DNA of 64,000 nucleotides from Ensifer canadensis (GTDB taxonomy: Bacteria > Pseudomonadota > Alphaproteobacteria > Rhizobiales > Rhizobiaceae). The position numbers and the translations under genes were made by a program. The notes beneath the pieces were generated by a model. That model was not told where the DNA came from, did no database searches, and saw only the letters and a list, made by a program, of their open reading frames with translations. The stretch is from the NCBI RefSeq assembly GCF_017488845.2, contig NZ_CP083373.1:62001-126000 (forward strand), given 5' to 3'. Numbering within the stretch: the first letter of the stretch is position 1; the number at the start of each line of letters is the position of its first letter. Below are positions 42,500 through 51,885 of the stretch, piece after piece.

Positions 42500-42703
42500 T
42501 TAATGCTTCTTAACGCGACTTAGGTTCTTTAAGCCTGCAGAGCTACTTCGCGCGTCGAGTGCTTTCTGCAGCCGGTTCGCCAGCACCAGCAAGCTATCCG
42601 GCGAATCATCGATCAACAGGTTGGCGGTACCTTGGTCCTCGTCCTCAAGGAGGGGGGAGGAAAAATCCTCACCACCGGCGCTGCCTTTTTTTTGAGGTGC
42701 CAT
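42500..42703 (-). CDS. Small acidic hypothetical protein upstream of the response regulator (67 aa)
   Basis: Starts MAPQKKGSAGGEDFSSPLLE and continues with SPDSLLVLANRLQKALDARS, an amphipathic helix, then a basic tail. It lies 30 bases before the response regulator gene in the same direction. Position and size recall NepR, but the NepR core (LRxxYxxVLxEPVPxxF) is absent. It could still bind the sigma-like segment of its neighbour; that is speculation. Confidence 0.5.
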   Translation of the reverse strand: MAPQKKGSAGGEDFSSPLLEDEDQGTANLLIDDSPDSLLVLANRLQKALDARSSSAGLKNLSRVKKH

Positions 42704-42793
42704 AAAAGTCGCCTATATCGGTCGCGCTCACATGGCGCCACTAAATCACAATACGCGCTCGCGCTTCGCATGCCAAGACTAGGCCCGGTTGAG

Positions 42794-42819
42794 GGAACGG
42801 ACCGTCGGTGCCGGGCGTT
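42794..42819 (+). promoter_or_regulatory. EcfG-type promoter, perfect (GGAAC-N17-CGTT)
   Basis: GGAAC 42794-42798 and CGTT 42816-42819, about 44 bases before the KTSC-domain gene. Confidence 0.8.
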
Positions 42820-42862
42820 CTCGTTAGTGCAGCGAGACTTTCAATCAGAACCTGAGAACGCG

Positions 42863-43108
42863 ATGCCTTCCTCCCTCATCGACAAGTTCAATTATGATCC
42901 GGCCAGCAAGATATTGTCGATATGGCTCTTGCCGTCCGGGAACCGGTATGATTACCGCGATGTTCCGCCGGAAATCGCGGAACAATTTAAGCTCGCATTC
43001 GCCAAAGGCCGCTTCTTCAACTCGTCCATTCGCGGTAAATTTAAGTACACAAGGGATAGCGTCTCCACTGCCGTCACTCGCGCATCGCCGCGAGGTGGCT
43101 CTCGGTGA
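42863..43108 (+). CDS. KTSC-domain protein (81 aa)
   Basis: FNYDPASKILSIWLLPSGNR followed by YDYRDVPPEIAEQFKLAFAK and FFNSSIRGKFKY is the KTSC domain, a short fold named after the KTSC motif in lysyl-tRNA synthetase-associated copies and found as a stand-alone protein in many bacteria. Here the motif reads FNSSIRGK. Function unknown, possibly RNA binding. The start is set by the family N-terminus; the frame upstream is not used. Confidence 0.78.
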   Translation: MPSSLIDKFNYDPASKILSIWLLPSGNRYDYRDVPPEIAEQFKLAFAKGRFFNSSIRGKFKYTRDSVSTAVTRASPRGGSR

Positions 43109-43291
43109 AGTGGTTTCATTGGGGATGAGTAGAGGCCTGTTCCGCGTAATCCGGCTCCGTCTTTGCGCTTTGCCCAACGGGATCGACGGCTTCTCGATAA
43201 CCACCTTGAGCGAATGTGCGCTGTGGTGGTTTACGCAGTGCCAGGGGCGGTCGACGCAGGTAAACTGGAGTGCGAGAATGGTGCGGAGTTC

Positions 43292-43316
43292 GGAACTATT
43301 GGGCAGAACTAAGGTT
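43292..43316 (+). promoter_or_regulatory. EcfG-type promoter (GGAAC-N16-GGTT)
   Basis: GGAAC 43292-43296 and GGTT 43313-43316, 39 bases before the gene at 43,356. Confidence 0.65.
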
Positions 43317-43355
43317 TCTAGGAAAATTTCGATTATTGACCATAGGGAGACCACA

Positions 43356-43646
43356 ATGTCGCTATCTCACCAGATCTCGTCGCCGCGTGAACCCGACCAG
43401 TACGAGGGTCGGGAGGCCGACTGTACGGCGGCACTTAGGCCCTTGGTGGCTGATATCGCGACCGCCGAGCCTGAAGCTCTCGTTGCTGCATTAAACGGAA
43501 ACATGGACAGCCTAGAAAAGGATACTGCTTTGGCTTTCGTTATCGAAGCCGCGAAATCCGCCGGCTGGGACAGCGAGGAGGTCGGCCCTGCGGTGATGCG
43601 ATTAGCGCGGGAATACGAGGGCGCAAAGGGCGCCATTTTTGACTGA
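43356..43646 (+). CDS. Hypothetical protein (96 aa)
   Basis: AGGGAGACCACA precedes ATG 43,356 and the product starts MSLSHQISSPREPDQYEGRE, followed by an acidic helical part (DIATAEPEALVAALNGNMDS, EEVGPAVMRLAREYEGAKGA). It appears soluble and helical. I do not recognise a family. The stress-type promoter and ribosome site make it a credible gene. Confidence 0.6.
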   Translation: MSLSHQISSPREPDQYEGREADCTAALRPLVADIATAEPEALVAALNGNMDSLEKDTALAFVIEAAKSAGWDSEEVGPAVMRLAREYEGAKGAIFD

Positions 43647-43796
43647 GGCGCCCTCATATCTTAAAGGGTTGTTCTCGGGTTCCGGGCGCCGCCTCCCGCT
43701 GTTCGGCGTCGTCAAGGTCTGTCTTAACGATGTAAGTGTCAGCGTGCTGACGCGCGGCTTCGCGGCGAGCATCGATCTCGCCACTGTGGCGGTTGA

Positions 43797-44768
43797 TCAG
43801 CGACGTGTCCGAGCCAAGGCGATCGCTGCAAACCCGATGACTACGAATGTGAGAATAGCGGAGGTGGGTAGCGGCCTGCTTGCTCGCAGGCCGCCTTCCA
43901 CGCCGCCTGGATTTGCGGCAGAGCGAAACAAGTTGCCATGGCTTACCTCTGTGCGAGGTGCGCCCTTCAGATATCTGGCAAGGATACCGGCCATTATTCG
44001 TGCCGTACTGTTGGGAGCCAAAAAGTGGCCAAGCCGCGCCAATCTGGCGGCACTGCCGAGAGTCAAGGAAGCGCGCGGATGATTTGCAAGTCGCACGATC
44101 GAGCGAGCGGCTTTTCGTGGATCATAGACAGGTGGAGGTACGGTCAGCGCGCGTCCCGTATAGTTAGCACTGTGCGCGATTCCAGGGGTGTCGAGAAACG
44201 TCGGATAGACGTCGCAGATATGGATGTCGCGATAGGGCGTTAACTCGGCTCTCAGCGCTTCGGTAAACCCTTTGAGTCCGAATTTGCTGGCGGAGTAAGC
44301 AGCAGCATAAGGCGCTGAGGCGAACCCGCCGAGCGAGATCATATTGATGAATGTACCATGCTTCTGGCGCTTGAAAATTGGTACGACCGCATGGGCGTCG
44401 TTGAGATGCCCGATGAGGTTCGTTCGGATCACCTGCTCATGGGCTTCCTGCGGCGTCTCGTCAAATTTTCCCACCGCACCGACGCCCGCGTTGCTAAACC
44501 AGACATCGATTTCGCCAAAGCTTAGAGCCTTCTGTGCGAGCTCGCGCACCTCATCCGCCTTGGTGACATCGGTGGGTACAACTAAAACTTCGGCGCCCAG
44601 TTCCCGGCAGCGCGCGGCCACAGAATGGAGTGCTGATGCGTTGCGCGCCGCGATCACCAATCGTGCACCGCGGCGAGCAAATTCTTCAGCGGTCGCCTGT
44701 CCAATGCCGGATGATGCGCCAGTGATGACGACGACTGGGTGGTGGGGTCTCTGTTGCAGCATTTGCAC
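43797..44768 (-). CDS. SDR oxidoreductase with C-terminal membrane anchor
   Basis: A 323-residue short-chain dehydrogenase with VVVITGASSGIGQATAEEFA, VWFSNAGVGAVG, Ser in INMISLGGF, and Tyr-x3-Lys in AAYSASKFG. It carries about 70 extra C-terminal residues ending in a hydrophobic helix (AILTFVVIGFAAIALARTRR). This form (DltE/YqjQ-like SDRs) is frequent in rhizobial stress islands, often beside glucan or envelope genes. Substrate unknown. No stress-type promoter detected. Confidence 0.85.
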   Translation of the reverse strand: MQMLQQRPHHPVVVITGASSGIGQATAEEFARRGARLVIAARNASALHSVAARCRELGAEVLVVPTDVTKADEVRELAQKALSFGEIDVWFSNAGVGAVGKFDETPQEAHEQVIRTNLIGHLNDAHAVVPIFKRQKHGTFINMISLGGFASAPYAAAYSASKFGLKGFTEALRAELTPYRDIHICDVYPTFLDTPGIAHSANYTGRALTVPPPVYDPRKAARSIVRLANHPRASLTLGSAARLARLGHFLAPNSTARIMAGILARYLKGAPRTEVSHGNLFRSAANPGGVEGGLRASRPLPTSAILTFVVIGFAAIALARTRR

Positions 44769-44820
44769 ATCCTCATACGATTTATGGCGTTAGAACGCCG
44801 GGGCATATCCGCAGGCGGGC

Positions 44821-45435
44821 TCAGTCGCCTTCGCCGGGGTAACGTGCATTGGACAGCAAACGAGCAAGATGGCTAGTGTTGCGCGCCAGCATGCCCGCCA
44901 TCGTTTGCACGGTCTCTGGAACTTGCTTCAGGTCTATGAAGTTTTGGCTACCCATGGCTTCGCCGACCCAGTAGCAGACAGCATTCGCCGGAATCGTAAA
45001 ACCGACATCGTTCAACGCTTGGAACAGCTCAGCCGAAACATGGTGAGCTCCGTCTTCGTTGCCGACGACTGCCACGGCTGCGACACGCCCATAGGACACC
45101 ATACGTCCCTGCTCGTCAGTCTCGTCCAAAAACGCATCCATGCGCTCAAGTGCCCGCTTGGCCACGCTCGAGGGCTGTCCGAGCCATATAGGCGTTCCCA
45201 CGATTAGTATTTCGGCGGATAGGATCTTTTCGCGAATCTGCGGCCATTCATCACCTTTGCCCTCGTCAGATTTTACTCCAGGCAGAATGGCATGTTCGGC
45301 GAGCCGGATGGTTTCTGTCTCGACGCCCTCTTTTTTCAGTTCGTCGGCAATCAGTGATAGCATGCGTTCGGTTGAGGAGCCGTCTGACGGCTTTGTTTTC
45401 AGGGTACAATTCAGGGCGATTGCATTCAGCGACAT
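44821..45435 (-). CDS. Flavodoxin-family NAD(P)H-dependent reductase
   Basis: The 204-residue protein has the FMN-binding loops of the NADPH-dependent FMN reductase/WrbA-like fold: ALNCTLKTKPSDGSSTERML (phosphate loop), ILIVGTPIWLGQPSSVAKRA and AVVGNEDGAHHVSAELFQAL. It probably reduces quinones or flavins to prevent one-electron redox cycling. It lies 50 bases upstream of the SDR gene in the same direction, so they may be cotranscribed. Confidence 0.85.
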   Translation of the reverse strand: MSLNAIALNCTLKTKPSDGSSTERMLSLIADELKKEGVETETIRLAEHAILPGVKSDEGKGDEWPQIREKILSAEILIVGTPIWLGQPSSVAKRALERMDAFLDETDEQGRMVSYGRVAAVAVVGNEDGAHHVSAELFQALNDVGFTIPANAVCYWVGEAMGSQNFIDLKQVPETVQTMAGMLARNTSHLARLLSNARYPGEGD

Positions 45436-46042
45436 TTGGTGAAGCCTCGTTCGCTTGGTTCAAAGATTGTCAGCAAGATCACCGCTCCACGCTCAACCCT
45501 CAGCTCGCCAAAGGGTTCCGGGATCTGCGCGGTTGGGGGCCTTTTGTGAAGCGCCCACCGGACTGGATGCTGATGCTCGCGCTCTCGACGCACCTCATAG
45601 TTGCGGCTTCAGCTCCGGTCCGAGATTGCCGGTTGAAGACCGAGAGGCGCGTGTACCCGACCGGCGCGGTGCCCTGATGAGCGTGTCGACTTCCCCGCTC
45701 AAACAATTATGCGTGGCTTACGCCCAAGCGGCCGTCTTCCGCGCTGAATTGCGAGCAAAGAGGGGTGCCGACCAATCTCCTAAGGGAATACGACGTCGCG
45801 TGTCGTGAAATCGAGGAAGGTGTCGTGCGCCATCTGGCACTTCAAGATCCCATAAGGGACCGCTAAGCTGATTGCGACTCTGTTGATGGATGGGAACGGT
45901 ACGAAGATTTATCGTCATCGGACATTCGACAGAACCTTTTCGTCTTTCTGCGGTTTGTAGCTCGGGCAAAATGCAAGGGCGTCCAAAGCACACGGATATC
46001 GCTTTCGCGCTCGAATCTAACGCGAGGGATTTGCCAGAAAGT
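45436..46042. other. Intergenic stretch, no gene seen
   Basis: Six hundred bases between the flavodoxin gene start and the kinase stop. Frames on the plus strand (for example MSVSTSPLKQLCVAYAQAAV near 45,677) lack ribosome sites and recognisable motifs. No promoter of the GGAAC type was found. Confidence 0.35.
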
Positions 46043-47074
46043 TCAGTCGGCAAGCGGGTTACCTTTCAAAGTGAAGCCGCCCAGTTGCCCATGCAGGGAC
46101 CAGAGAAATCGGGACTTTTCGTAGACAACCTCGGCGACGGAGTTGAGCGCCTGCGGTGCAACTCTCCTGAGAACGACGGAGCCGAACCCGGAACGGAGTT
46201 CCCCTGAAGACGGGAACTGTCCCAATGTTTGTTCGTCCCAACACACTCTGAAAGACGGCACGTTGTCGGGCACTTCAACCTGCCACGATATCTCGATCTT
46301 TCCAGGTTTGCCGCTCAGCACGCCGTGCCGCGCAGAGTTTAGTGCCAGTTCGTGGAGCGCCATGCCGAGATTTTCGACGGCGGTTGGTGTTAGCATGATG
46401 GCGGGCCCGACAAACATAAGCGCTTCAGCCCGGCCGAAGGGCTTGAGCTGGATGGCGACAAGATCAGCCATCGTGGCACCTTCCCAATCCGCTGATACGA
46501 TTAGGTCGTGTGATGCTGAAAGTGCCATTATCCGCTGCGTGATATGACGCTCGAAAGTTGGGCTGTCGTAATTACCCTGTGCGGTCTGACGGATCATAGA
46601 CAAGATGATGGAGTACTGGTTTTTGACGCGGTGATTGACCTCGCGCAGAAGAATGCGAATGCGCCGTTCACGATCTTTAATGGCGGTTATATCGCGCGCG
46701 ATAGCCGATGCGCCGACGATATTGCCCGCAGCGTTCCTAATCGGCGACACGGTCAACGAGATCGCAACATAAGTCCGATTCTTGAGCTGCCTCACCGTCT
46801 CAAATGCCGAAATTCGATCACCTCGGCTGACTCGCGCCAGGATCGCGCGTTCCTCCTCCTCAAGATGGGGCGGAATAAGCTTGAAGATCGGGGCTCCTAT
46901 CATTTCATTCGCGCTGTAGCCAAAAAGCTGCTCGGCTGCCCTATTCCAGGTGCGCACGGTGCCATCGAGGTCTTTGCTAATGATCGGATCGAACGAGGAA
47001 TCGACAATCGCAGCTAGTCTGGCCCGATCGAGTTCCGTGGCATCGACGTGTGTTTCGCTTCTTTCCGAGTGCAT
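46043..47074 (-). CDS. PAS-HWE sensor histidine kinase
   Basis: A cytoplasmic 343-residue kinase without membrane helices. It has a PAS domain (about residues 15-130, IISKDLDGTVRTWNRAAEQL and IVGASAIARDITA), the phosphoacceptor LREVNHRVKNQYSIILSMI (His148), the N-box HELALNSARHG and the HWE-type CWDEQ, then GFGSVVLRR. HWE/HisKA2 kinases phosphorylate PhyR or single-domain regulators in the general stress response. The receiver gene at 47,597 is divergent and close, so they may be partners. PAS suggests sensing of light, redox or a small ligand. Confidence 0.9.
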   Translation of the reverse strand: MHSERSETHVDATELDRARLAAIVDSSFDPIISKDLDGTVRTWNRAAEQLFGYSANEMIGAPIFKLIPPHLEEEERAILARVSRGDRISAFETVRQLKNRTYVAISLTVSPIRNAAGNIVGASAIARDITAIKDRERRIRILLREVNHRVKNQYSIILSMIRQTAQGNYDSPTFERHITQRIMALSASHDLIVSADWEGATMADLVAIQLKPFGRAEALMFVGPAIMLTPTAVENLGMALHELALNSARHGVLSGKPGKIEISWQVEVPDNVPSFRVCWDEQTLGQFPSSGELRSGFGSVVLRRVAPQALNSVAEVVYEKSRFLWSLHGQLGGFTLKGNPLAD

Positions 47075-47127
47075 ATCAATCGATCGCCCGAGTGTCCCGC
47101 CGCATCAATGTGTTCCAGCATGTGCGT

Positions 47128-47153
47128 AAACCACCTCAATGACCGAAGGTTCC
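47128..47153 (-). promoter_or_regulatory. EcfG-like site (GGAAC-N19-TT)
   Basis: GGAAC 47153-47149 and TT 47129-47128, about 55 bases before the kinase gene. It fits the N18/19-TT form, but the bases before TT deviate from CG. Confidence 0.4.
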
Positions 47154-47596
47154 GACCTGGCGCCGGAATGACAAACTCAGATCCCGATTAACGTGGGATT
47201 GATCATCTGGTCAGGCCGCAGGTTGTTTGCCTGGAATTAGGAGGTAGGGAAACCTTCAGTTTGGGTAAGCGCAGTTGTCCTTCAGCGCCGCTTGGGGTTT
47301 GGCCGTTGCCACGGAGCGTCGCAATATACGAACTAGCGAAAAATGCAGCGAACCCGCGAAATTTGGCCGGACCGGAGTTTTGTGGGCCCTCCCATAAAAG
47401 GCGATGAACTTCCCTCCGTATGCATGTTGAAGAAATCCGATCGGCTCGTGCGAAACAAACTTCGCCTTAACTGGTTGGGGAGTACATCTATCTATTCCAC
47501 TCATGCGCAGGCGCGCTGCCGGCAGCGATTGATGGGAGGATTGATCCATCCCGCCGCGGCGTACAACAATCGACGCCCTGTGCGCAAAGGAGAGCA
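47154..47596. other. Intergenic stretch, no gene seen
   Basis: Between the divergent kinase and regulator genes; no frame with protein-like composition or ribosome site was found. Confidence 0.35.
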
Positions 47597-47989
47597 GTGT
47601 TGAACACGTCCGTGCCTTGGAGTTCGAGTTTCGCTGGCAAGCGTGTCCTTGTCGTTGAGGACGAGTTCCTGCTTGCCGACGAAACTCGACGCCAACTCGA
47701 ACAATTGGGGGCGATCGTGGTGGGTCCGACTCCGCAAGTCACCGCAGCGCTGGTGCTCATCGACAGGCAGATGATCGACGTCGCAATCCTTGATATCCTG
47801 CTCGATGGTGTCGAAGTTTTTCCGGTCGCCGAGCGTCTCAGGGAACGCGGTATTCCTTTTGTCTTTGCGAGCGCGTTCGGATCGTCCGCCATACCAGAGC
47901 GTTTCAAAGGGTATGTTCTCTGCGACAAGCCAATAGAGCTCGAGAATATCGCTCGCGGGCTCTTTGAGACAACCAATCGAGACCACTGA
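47597..47989 (+). CDS. Single-domain response regulator
   Basis: A 130-residue receiver: KRVLVVEDEFLLADETRRQL, phosphoacceptor VAILDILLDG (Asp66), T-loop IPFVFASAFG and the lysine in YVLCDKPIE. The loop is a variant of the FAT GUY signature. It has no output domain, so it presumably competes for or relays phosphate among HWE kinases. AAGGAG precedes a GTG start at 47,597 (a TTG follows immediately). It is divergent from the PAS-HWE kinase. Confidence 0.83.
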   Translation: MLNTSVPWSSSFAGKRVLVVEDEFLLADETRRQLEQLGAIVVGPTPQVTAALVLIDRQMIDVAILDILLDGVEVFPVAERLRERGIPFVFASAFGSSAIPERFKGYVLCDKPIELENIARGLFETTNRDH

Positions 47990-48010
47990 CCCGGATTCGC
48001 TTGTTTGAGT

Positions 48011-50464
48011 TCAGGTCTTTTTGCTGGAAGTCAGAAGCGCGACTGGGCCGTTCGACAGAAGCGAGCCGATGCGGAGTGTATGGCCAGCAAACAATCGGTC
48101 GGTCAGGAGGTCAATGCTTTCTGGATGAAATCGTTTCGGCAGCAATACTGACGTATCGCCCCAAAAATCTTTTCCGGCCGTTAAGGTGACGGGTTCAACG
48201 TTATTTAGCATCCGCACCGAGGCGATAGCTATGACATGGTGATCTGTGTTCCAGCGCGCAAACGCTACTACATGGTCTTTTCGCTCCCCAACCGGGATCA
48301 ATGGCACATAGTCGCCCTCGGCAAATAATGCCGGCCATTTGCACCTGAGGCGAAGGCCCTTGACAATCAGCTGAAACTTAGATGTGGCTGGAGCTGATGG
48401 ATTTTTACCAGTGTGCGGATCGCCGGTTTGAAGAGGGTACCGGTTGTCTGGGTCAACGAGCGCGTACTGCAGATATTCGCTCCCCTGATAGAAATCTGGG
48501 ATCCCTGGTACGGTCAACTTCATCAAGGTGACACTGAGCGAATTTACAAGGCCGGCGAGCATAAAAGGTTCGCAGAAGTCATGAAACTCCCGCAGGAATG
48601 TAGCATTATCAGTCGCGAGCAACGCCGATACGTAGTCGGAGAGCTGCGCCTCATAGGCTACATTCACGCTCTCCCATGACGTAGCGACCTTTGCCTCGCG
48701 CGCCGCTTTTATCAAGTAGGCTGTGAACCGTTTTTGCAGACCATTTATCGCATCGCGGGAAAGATCGACGGGCAGCACTGCGAGCAGTGCTTGAAAAATC
48801 ATCCACTGGACGTTCAGTGCAATCAAAGGCGTCTGGAAGCGCGTTGTACTGGTTACCCATCTGTCGAACTGTAACGACCACGCTTCGACATCCTCCCCGA
48901 TGGTAAATAGCCTTGCGCGGGCATCCTCGCTCCATTTGGTGTCATGGGTGGAGGTGGCGGTTAGGCCCGCCGGCTGAAGAGCCAGACGATCCCGCATGCG
49001 TCGGTGAAATTCTTCAACGCCGCCATGGGCACCGTGGGCGTCGCAGCCCACCTCATTGACTGCCAGGCAACGCGTATACCTGTAAAGGAGTGTATCCTCG
49101 ACCGCCTTCGCCACGATGGGACCGCTCAGCTGCTGGAAACGATTCAGAAAAGCCATTGACGTTTCTGGTCCGCCGCTTGCCGACAGCAGATGACTGACCT
49201 CAGATAGTGAACTGGCATCCCTCACATGGTCGGATGCAACAGCGATTGCCTGAGCAAGCACCGCATCGTCTTCCTGAGTGCGGGTATTCTCCGTGAAGTA
49301 AGTCCTATAGCGCGGAAAAGCGATTAAAAGTTCCTCGAGCGCCTGTCTAAAAGCCGGCGCTTGGCCCGTCCCAGGTTCGGCAATTTTGACAAGACGAGTG
49401 ACCTCACCGACGAAATGTTTGCGCACCATCTGCGATTGAGCAGCCCGCCGTTCGGTGTCGATGTCACTGTTCTGCGGCGCGATCTTGCGATAGACTTCGT
49501 CAAGTTCGCAAGGACCACAGGGCGGAAGAAAAACTGCGCTCGATGCGGCAATGAATTCGTAACCGGTTGTTCCCTGTACTGGCCACGCAGGCAATCGCTC
49601 TCCCTCAACCAGAATTTTTTCCACGACGATGAAAACGTCTGGTCCAACGGCGTTGCGTAACCAGCCCAAATAACCCGCCGGGTCCACCAGGCCGTCGATA
49701 TGGTCGATCCGCAGACCCGACACTTGCCCACTTGCCACCAGCTCCAGTACCAGTCGATGGACGTGTTCGAATACCTCTCTCTTATCCATTCGCAGTCCAA
49801 CCAAGTCACTGACTTCAAAGAAGCGCCGGTAGGACAGGCGGTGAGCTGCCTCCATCCATGGGATCATTTCCCAAGGCTGTGCAGCGTGCAGCGATCTCAT
49901 GAAGTCGTTTGATTGCGACAAGGTATCCAGTTGGGTCGACTGCAGGAGGGATGATGTGGCGCCGCTCAGTGTCAAAGGATAGCAAACGTCGCGATACCTG
50001 ATGCTTGCTTCATCGCCATCGGTTGCAAGAGAAAATGCGCCCTTGCCGACTTCCCGAGAGAAATCGTGCTCGAGGATAGGCAGCGTCAGACGGCGGCTCC
50101 AATCAATGTCGAAATAGCCGGAGTAAGCGCTTTTCTCACCCTGCGCCAGAACGTCCCGCCACCACACGTTCGCGAGCGAGGCGGCCATGTGATTGGGCAC
50201 GATGTCAAGGAGGATTTGCAAGTTGTGACGTTGCAGGACGCTGCAAAAGTACTGAAAACCGTGACTTCCCCCCAGGCATGGATCAATCTCGTTGAAATCG
50301 ATCACGTCATAGCCATGGGTGGACCCTTTTGCCGCTGTCGTGAGCGGCGAGGCATAGACATGGCTTACACCGAGCCGCACGAAATGTGGGACCAGTTCGG
50401 TTGCGCGGGCGAAGTCCATGCCTTGGCGAAACTGTACGCGATAGGTGGAGGAAGGAAGGATCAT
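48011..50464 (-). CDS. treY: Maltooligosyl trehalose synthase
   Basis: TreY turns the reducing-end glucose of maltodextrin into a trehalose unit, which TreZ (59,751) then releases. The 817-residue protein has MILPSSTYRVQFRQGMDFAR, HGYDVIDFNEIDPCLGG, ILLDIVPNHMA, SGLRIDHIDGLVDPAGYLGW, the C-terminal VPGIPDFYQGSE and DPDNRYP. ATG 50,464 matches the family N-terminus and the frame upstream is discarded. A weak GGAAC site (N17-CTTT) lies upstream. Placing treY and treZ 9 kb apart is unusual. Confidence 0.93.
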   Translation of the reverse strand: MILPSSTYRVQFRQGMDFARATELVPHFVRLGVSHVYASPLTTAAKGSTHGYDVIDFNEIDPCLGGSHGFQYFCSVLQRHNLQILLDIVPNHMAASLANVWWRDVLAQGEKSAYSGYFDIDWSRRLTLPILEHDFSREVGKGAFSLATDGDEASIRYRDVCYPLTLSGATSSLLQSTQLDTLSQSNDFMRSLHAAQPWEMIPWMEAAHRLSYRRFFEVSDLVGLRMDKREVFEHVHRLVLELVASGQVSGLRIDHIDGLVDPAGYLGWLRNAVGPDVFIVVEKILVEGERLPAWPVQGTTGYEFIAASSAVFLPPCGPCELDEVYRKIAPQNSDIDTERRAAQSQMVRKHFVGEVTRLVKIAEPGTGQAPAFRQALEELLIAFPRYRTYFTENTRTQEDDAVLAQAIAVASDHVRDASSLSEVSHLLSASGGPETSMAFLNRFQQLSGPIVAKAVEDTLLYRYTRCLAVNEVGCDAHGAHGGVEEFHRRMRDRLALQPAGLTATSTHDTKWSEDARARLFTIGEDVEAWSLQFDRWVTSTTRFQTPLIALNVQWMIFQALLAVLPVDLSRDAINGLQKRFTAYLIKAAREAKVATSWESVNVAYEAQLSDYVSALLATDNATFLREFHDFCEPFMLAGLVNSLSVTLMKLTVPGIPDFYQGSEYLQYALVDPDNRYPLQTGDPHTGKNPSAPATSKFQLIVKGLRLRCKWPALFAEGDYVPLIPVGERKDHVVAFARWNTDHHVIAIASVRMLNNVEPVTLTAGKDFWGDTSVLLPKRFHPESIDLLTDRLFAGHTLRIGSLLSNGPVALLTSSKKT

Positions 50465-50724
50465 GTGCGGGGTTCCGAATGGGCGGTCAACGCGGGTAAA
50501 AGCGTCGGTATCCGTAAAGGTTCCAGCGTGCTCGCCTCCATATCGCTGAAAAGCAGCTACGAAAACGAGATCGTGACGTGTAGGGATTTGAGCTTGCAAA
50601 ACATCAATTCCCGAACGCTCGTTTTGGCCTGTTGATAGTGAGCACCATCGATCCACCTCGAAACCTTGCTCCCACAAACTCCAAAACTGCCCGCTGCTCG
50701 CCCAATCGAAACTTTCGACCCAAT

Positions 50725-50749
50725 GGAACCTGTCGACTTTGCTACCGTT
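50725..50749 (+). promoter_or_regulatory. EcfG-type promoter, perfect (GGAAC-N16-CGTT)
   Basis: GGAAC 50725-50729 and CGTT 50746-50749, 33 bases before the YbhN-like gene. Confidence 0.8.
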
Positions 50750-50781
50750 CACCCCATCGTGGACGGAGGACTTAAAACGAT

Positions 50782-51885
50782 ATGCGCGTACTTTTCAGGA
50801 TCGCTATTAGTGTCGCGGTTGGCGGAGCGATCTTCCTACTCTACCAAACCCTGCGCGAATACACCTTCACCGAGATCATCGACGCGCTGGGCACGCTCCC
50901 CGGCAAGAACGTTGCGCTCGCCCTTTGTTTCGCCGCCGGTTCGTACCTTTGCCTGTCATGCTTCGATGCTCTTGCTGTTCGCTACGTCGGCAGGTCGCTG
51001 GCGTTCCATCAAATAATGTTAGCCTCGTTTGTGAGCCTGTCCATTGGTCACAATGTAGGCGTTGCCGCCTTGAGCAGCGCGGCAGTGCGCTACAGGTATT
51101 ATTCGCGATGGGGCCTTACGACGGGGGATGTCGCTCTTATCGTCGTCTTTTGCGGGACAACGGTAGCCCTGGGGCTTTCCACGCTTGGTTCTTTTGCTCT
51201 GTTCCTGCGCGCAGCCGATGCCGCATCGATGATGCACATTGCTGAAGGCACGGTCTATGGGGTTGCAATCATAGCTGCCCTGGTTCCTGTCGGCTATCTG
51301 ATGCTTGCCGCAACCCTGCGCCGGCCGGTGCGGTTTCGCCAAAGGAACTTCAGGTTCCCCTCGCTTCACTTAGCAGCGTTCCAGATTGTGGTCGGCTCGT
51401 TGAACTTTGCGTTTGTTGCCGCCTGCTTGCATCAAACGCTTTCAGCCTTCACGCAAGCAGCCTATTTCAAGGTTGCCACCGTCTCAATCATTGCCAATGT
51501 GGCAGCAATTATCAGCCATGTGCCTGGTGGGCTCGGTGTGCTTGAAGCCACGGTCGTGCAAATTCTTCCGGGCGTGACCTCCCTCGCCGCTGTAATTGCA
51601 TTCCGGGTGATTTATTATTTCATTCCGATCATGATTGGCCTCCCGTTGCTTGGGCTGAGCGAACTCATGATCAAAGGCGACCAAACGTCAGGCCCAAAGG
51701 CCGAGCAGACGCGAAATCACGTGTTTGGCGCGGCTACGCAGCCAGACAAGCGGGTGAAAGGGCTTTCGGGGGTCGATGAGCGTGGTTCCCGCGATTTCTT
51801 TGGTGGGGCCTCGGGTGATGTCGATGTCGAAGTGGCGCAGACCCCTGGCAGATTTATTAAGGCGCCTGATGGTCTCCATCAATGA
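50782..51885 (+). CDS. YbhN/UPF0104 family membrane protein (LPG synthase-like flippase part)
   Basis: A 367-residue polytopic protein with about eight helices. It starts MRVLFRIAISVAVGGAIFLL and contains SLSIGHNVGVAALSSAAVRY-RYY, IISHVPGGLGVLEATV and YYFIPIMIGLPLLGLSEL, the hallmarks of the membrane part of lysylphosphatidylglycerol synthase-like proteins (YbhN). It probably moves lipids. The last ~65 residues are hydrophilic and lie antisense to the end of the phospholipase D gene, an overlap of 198 bases, so the real stop may have been displaced. It has a perfect stress-type promoter. Confidence 0.83.
   Translation: MRVLFRIAISVAVGGAIFLLYQTLREYTFTEIIDALGTLPGKNVALALCFAAGSYLCLSCFDALAVRYVGRSLAFHQIMLASFVSLSIGHNVGVAALSSAAVRYRYYSRWGLTTGDVALIVVFCGTTVALGLSTLGSFALFLRAADAASMMHIAEGTVYGVAIIAALVPVGYLMLAATLRRPVRFRQRNFRFPSLHLAAFQIVVGSLNFAFVAACLHQTLSAFTQAAYFKVATVSIIANVAAIISHVPGGLGVLEATVVQILPGVTSLAAVIAFRVIYYFIPIMIGLPLLGLSELMIKGDQTSGPKAEQTRNHVFGAATQPDKRVKGLSGVDERGSRDFFGGASGDVDVEVAQTPGRFIKAPDGLHQ

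Noticed and set aside
42500..42703. Small protein beside the response regulator considered as NepR
   Set aside because: The conserved NepR helix pattern with EPVP-x-x-F is missing, so it was kept as hypothetical.
50464..50520. GGAAC-N17-CTTT upstream of treY as a stress promoter
   Set aside because: Only the -35 fits; the -10 lacks GTT. With a loose N18/19-TT rule about one in eight GGAAC words would match by chance, so it is not listed as a feature.
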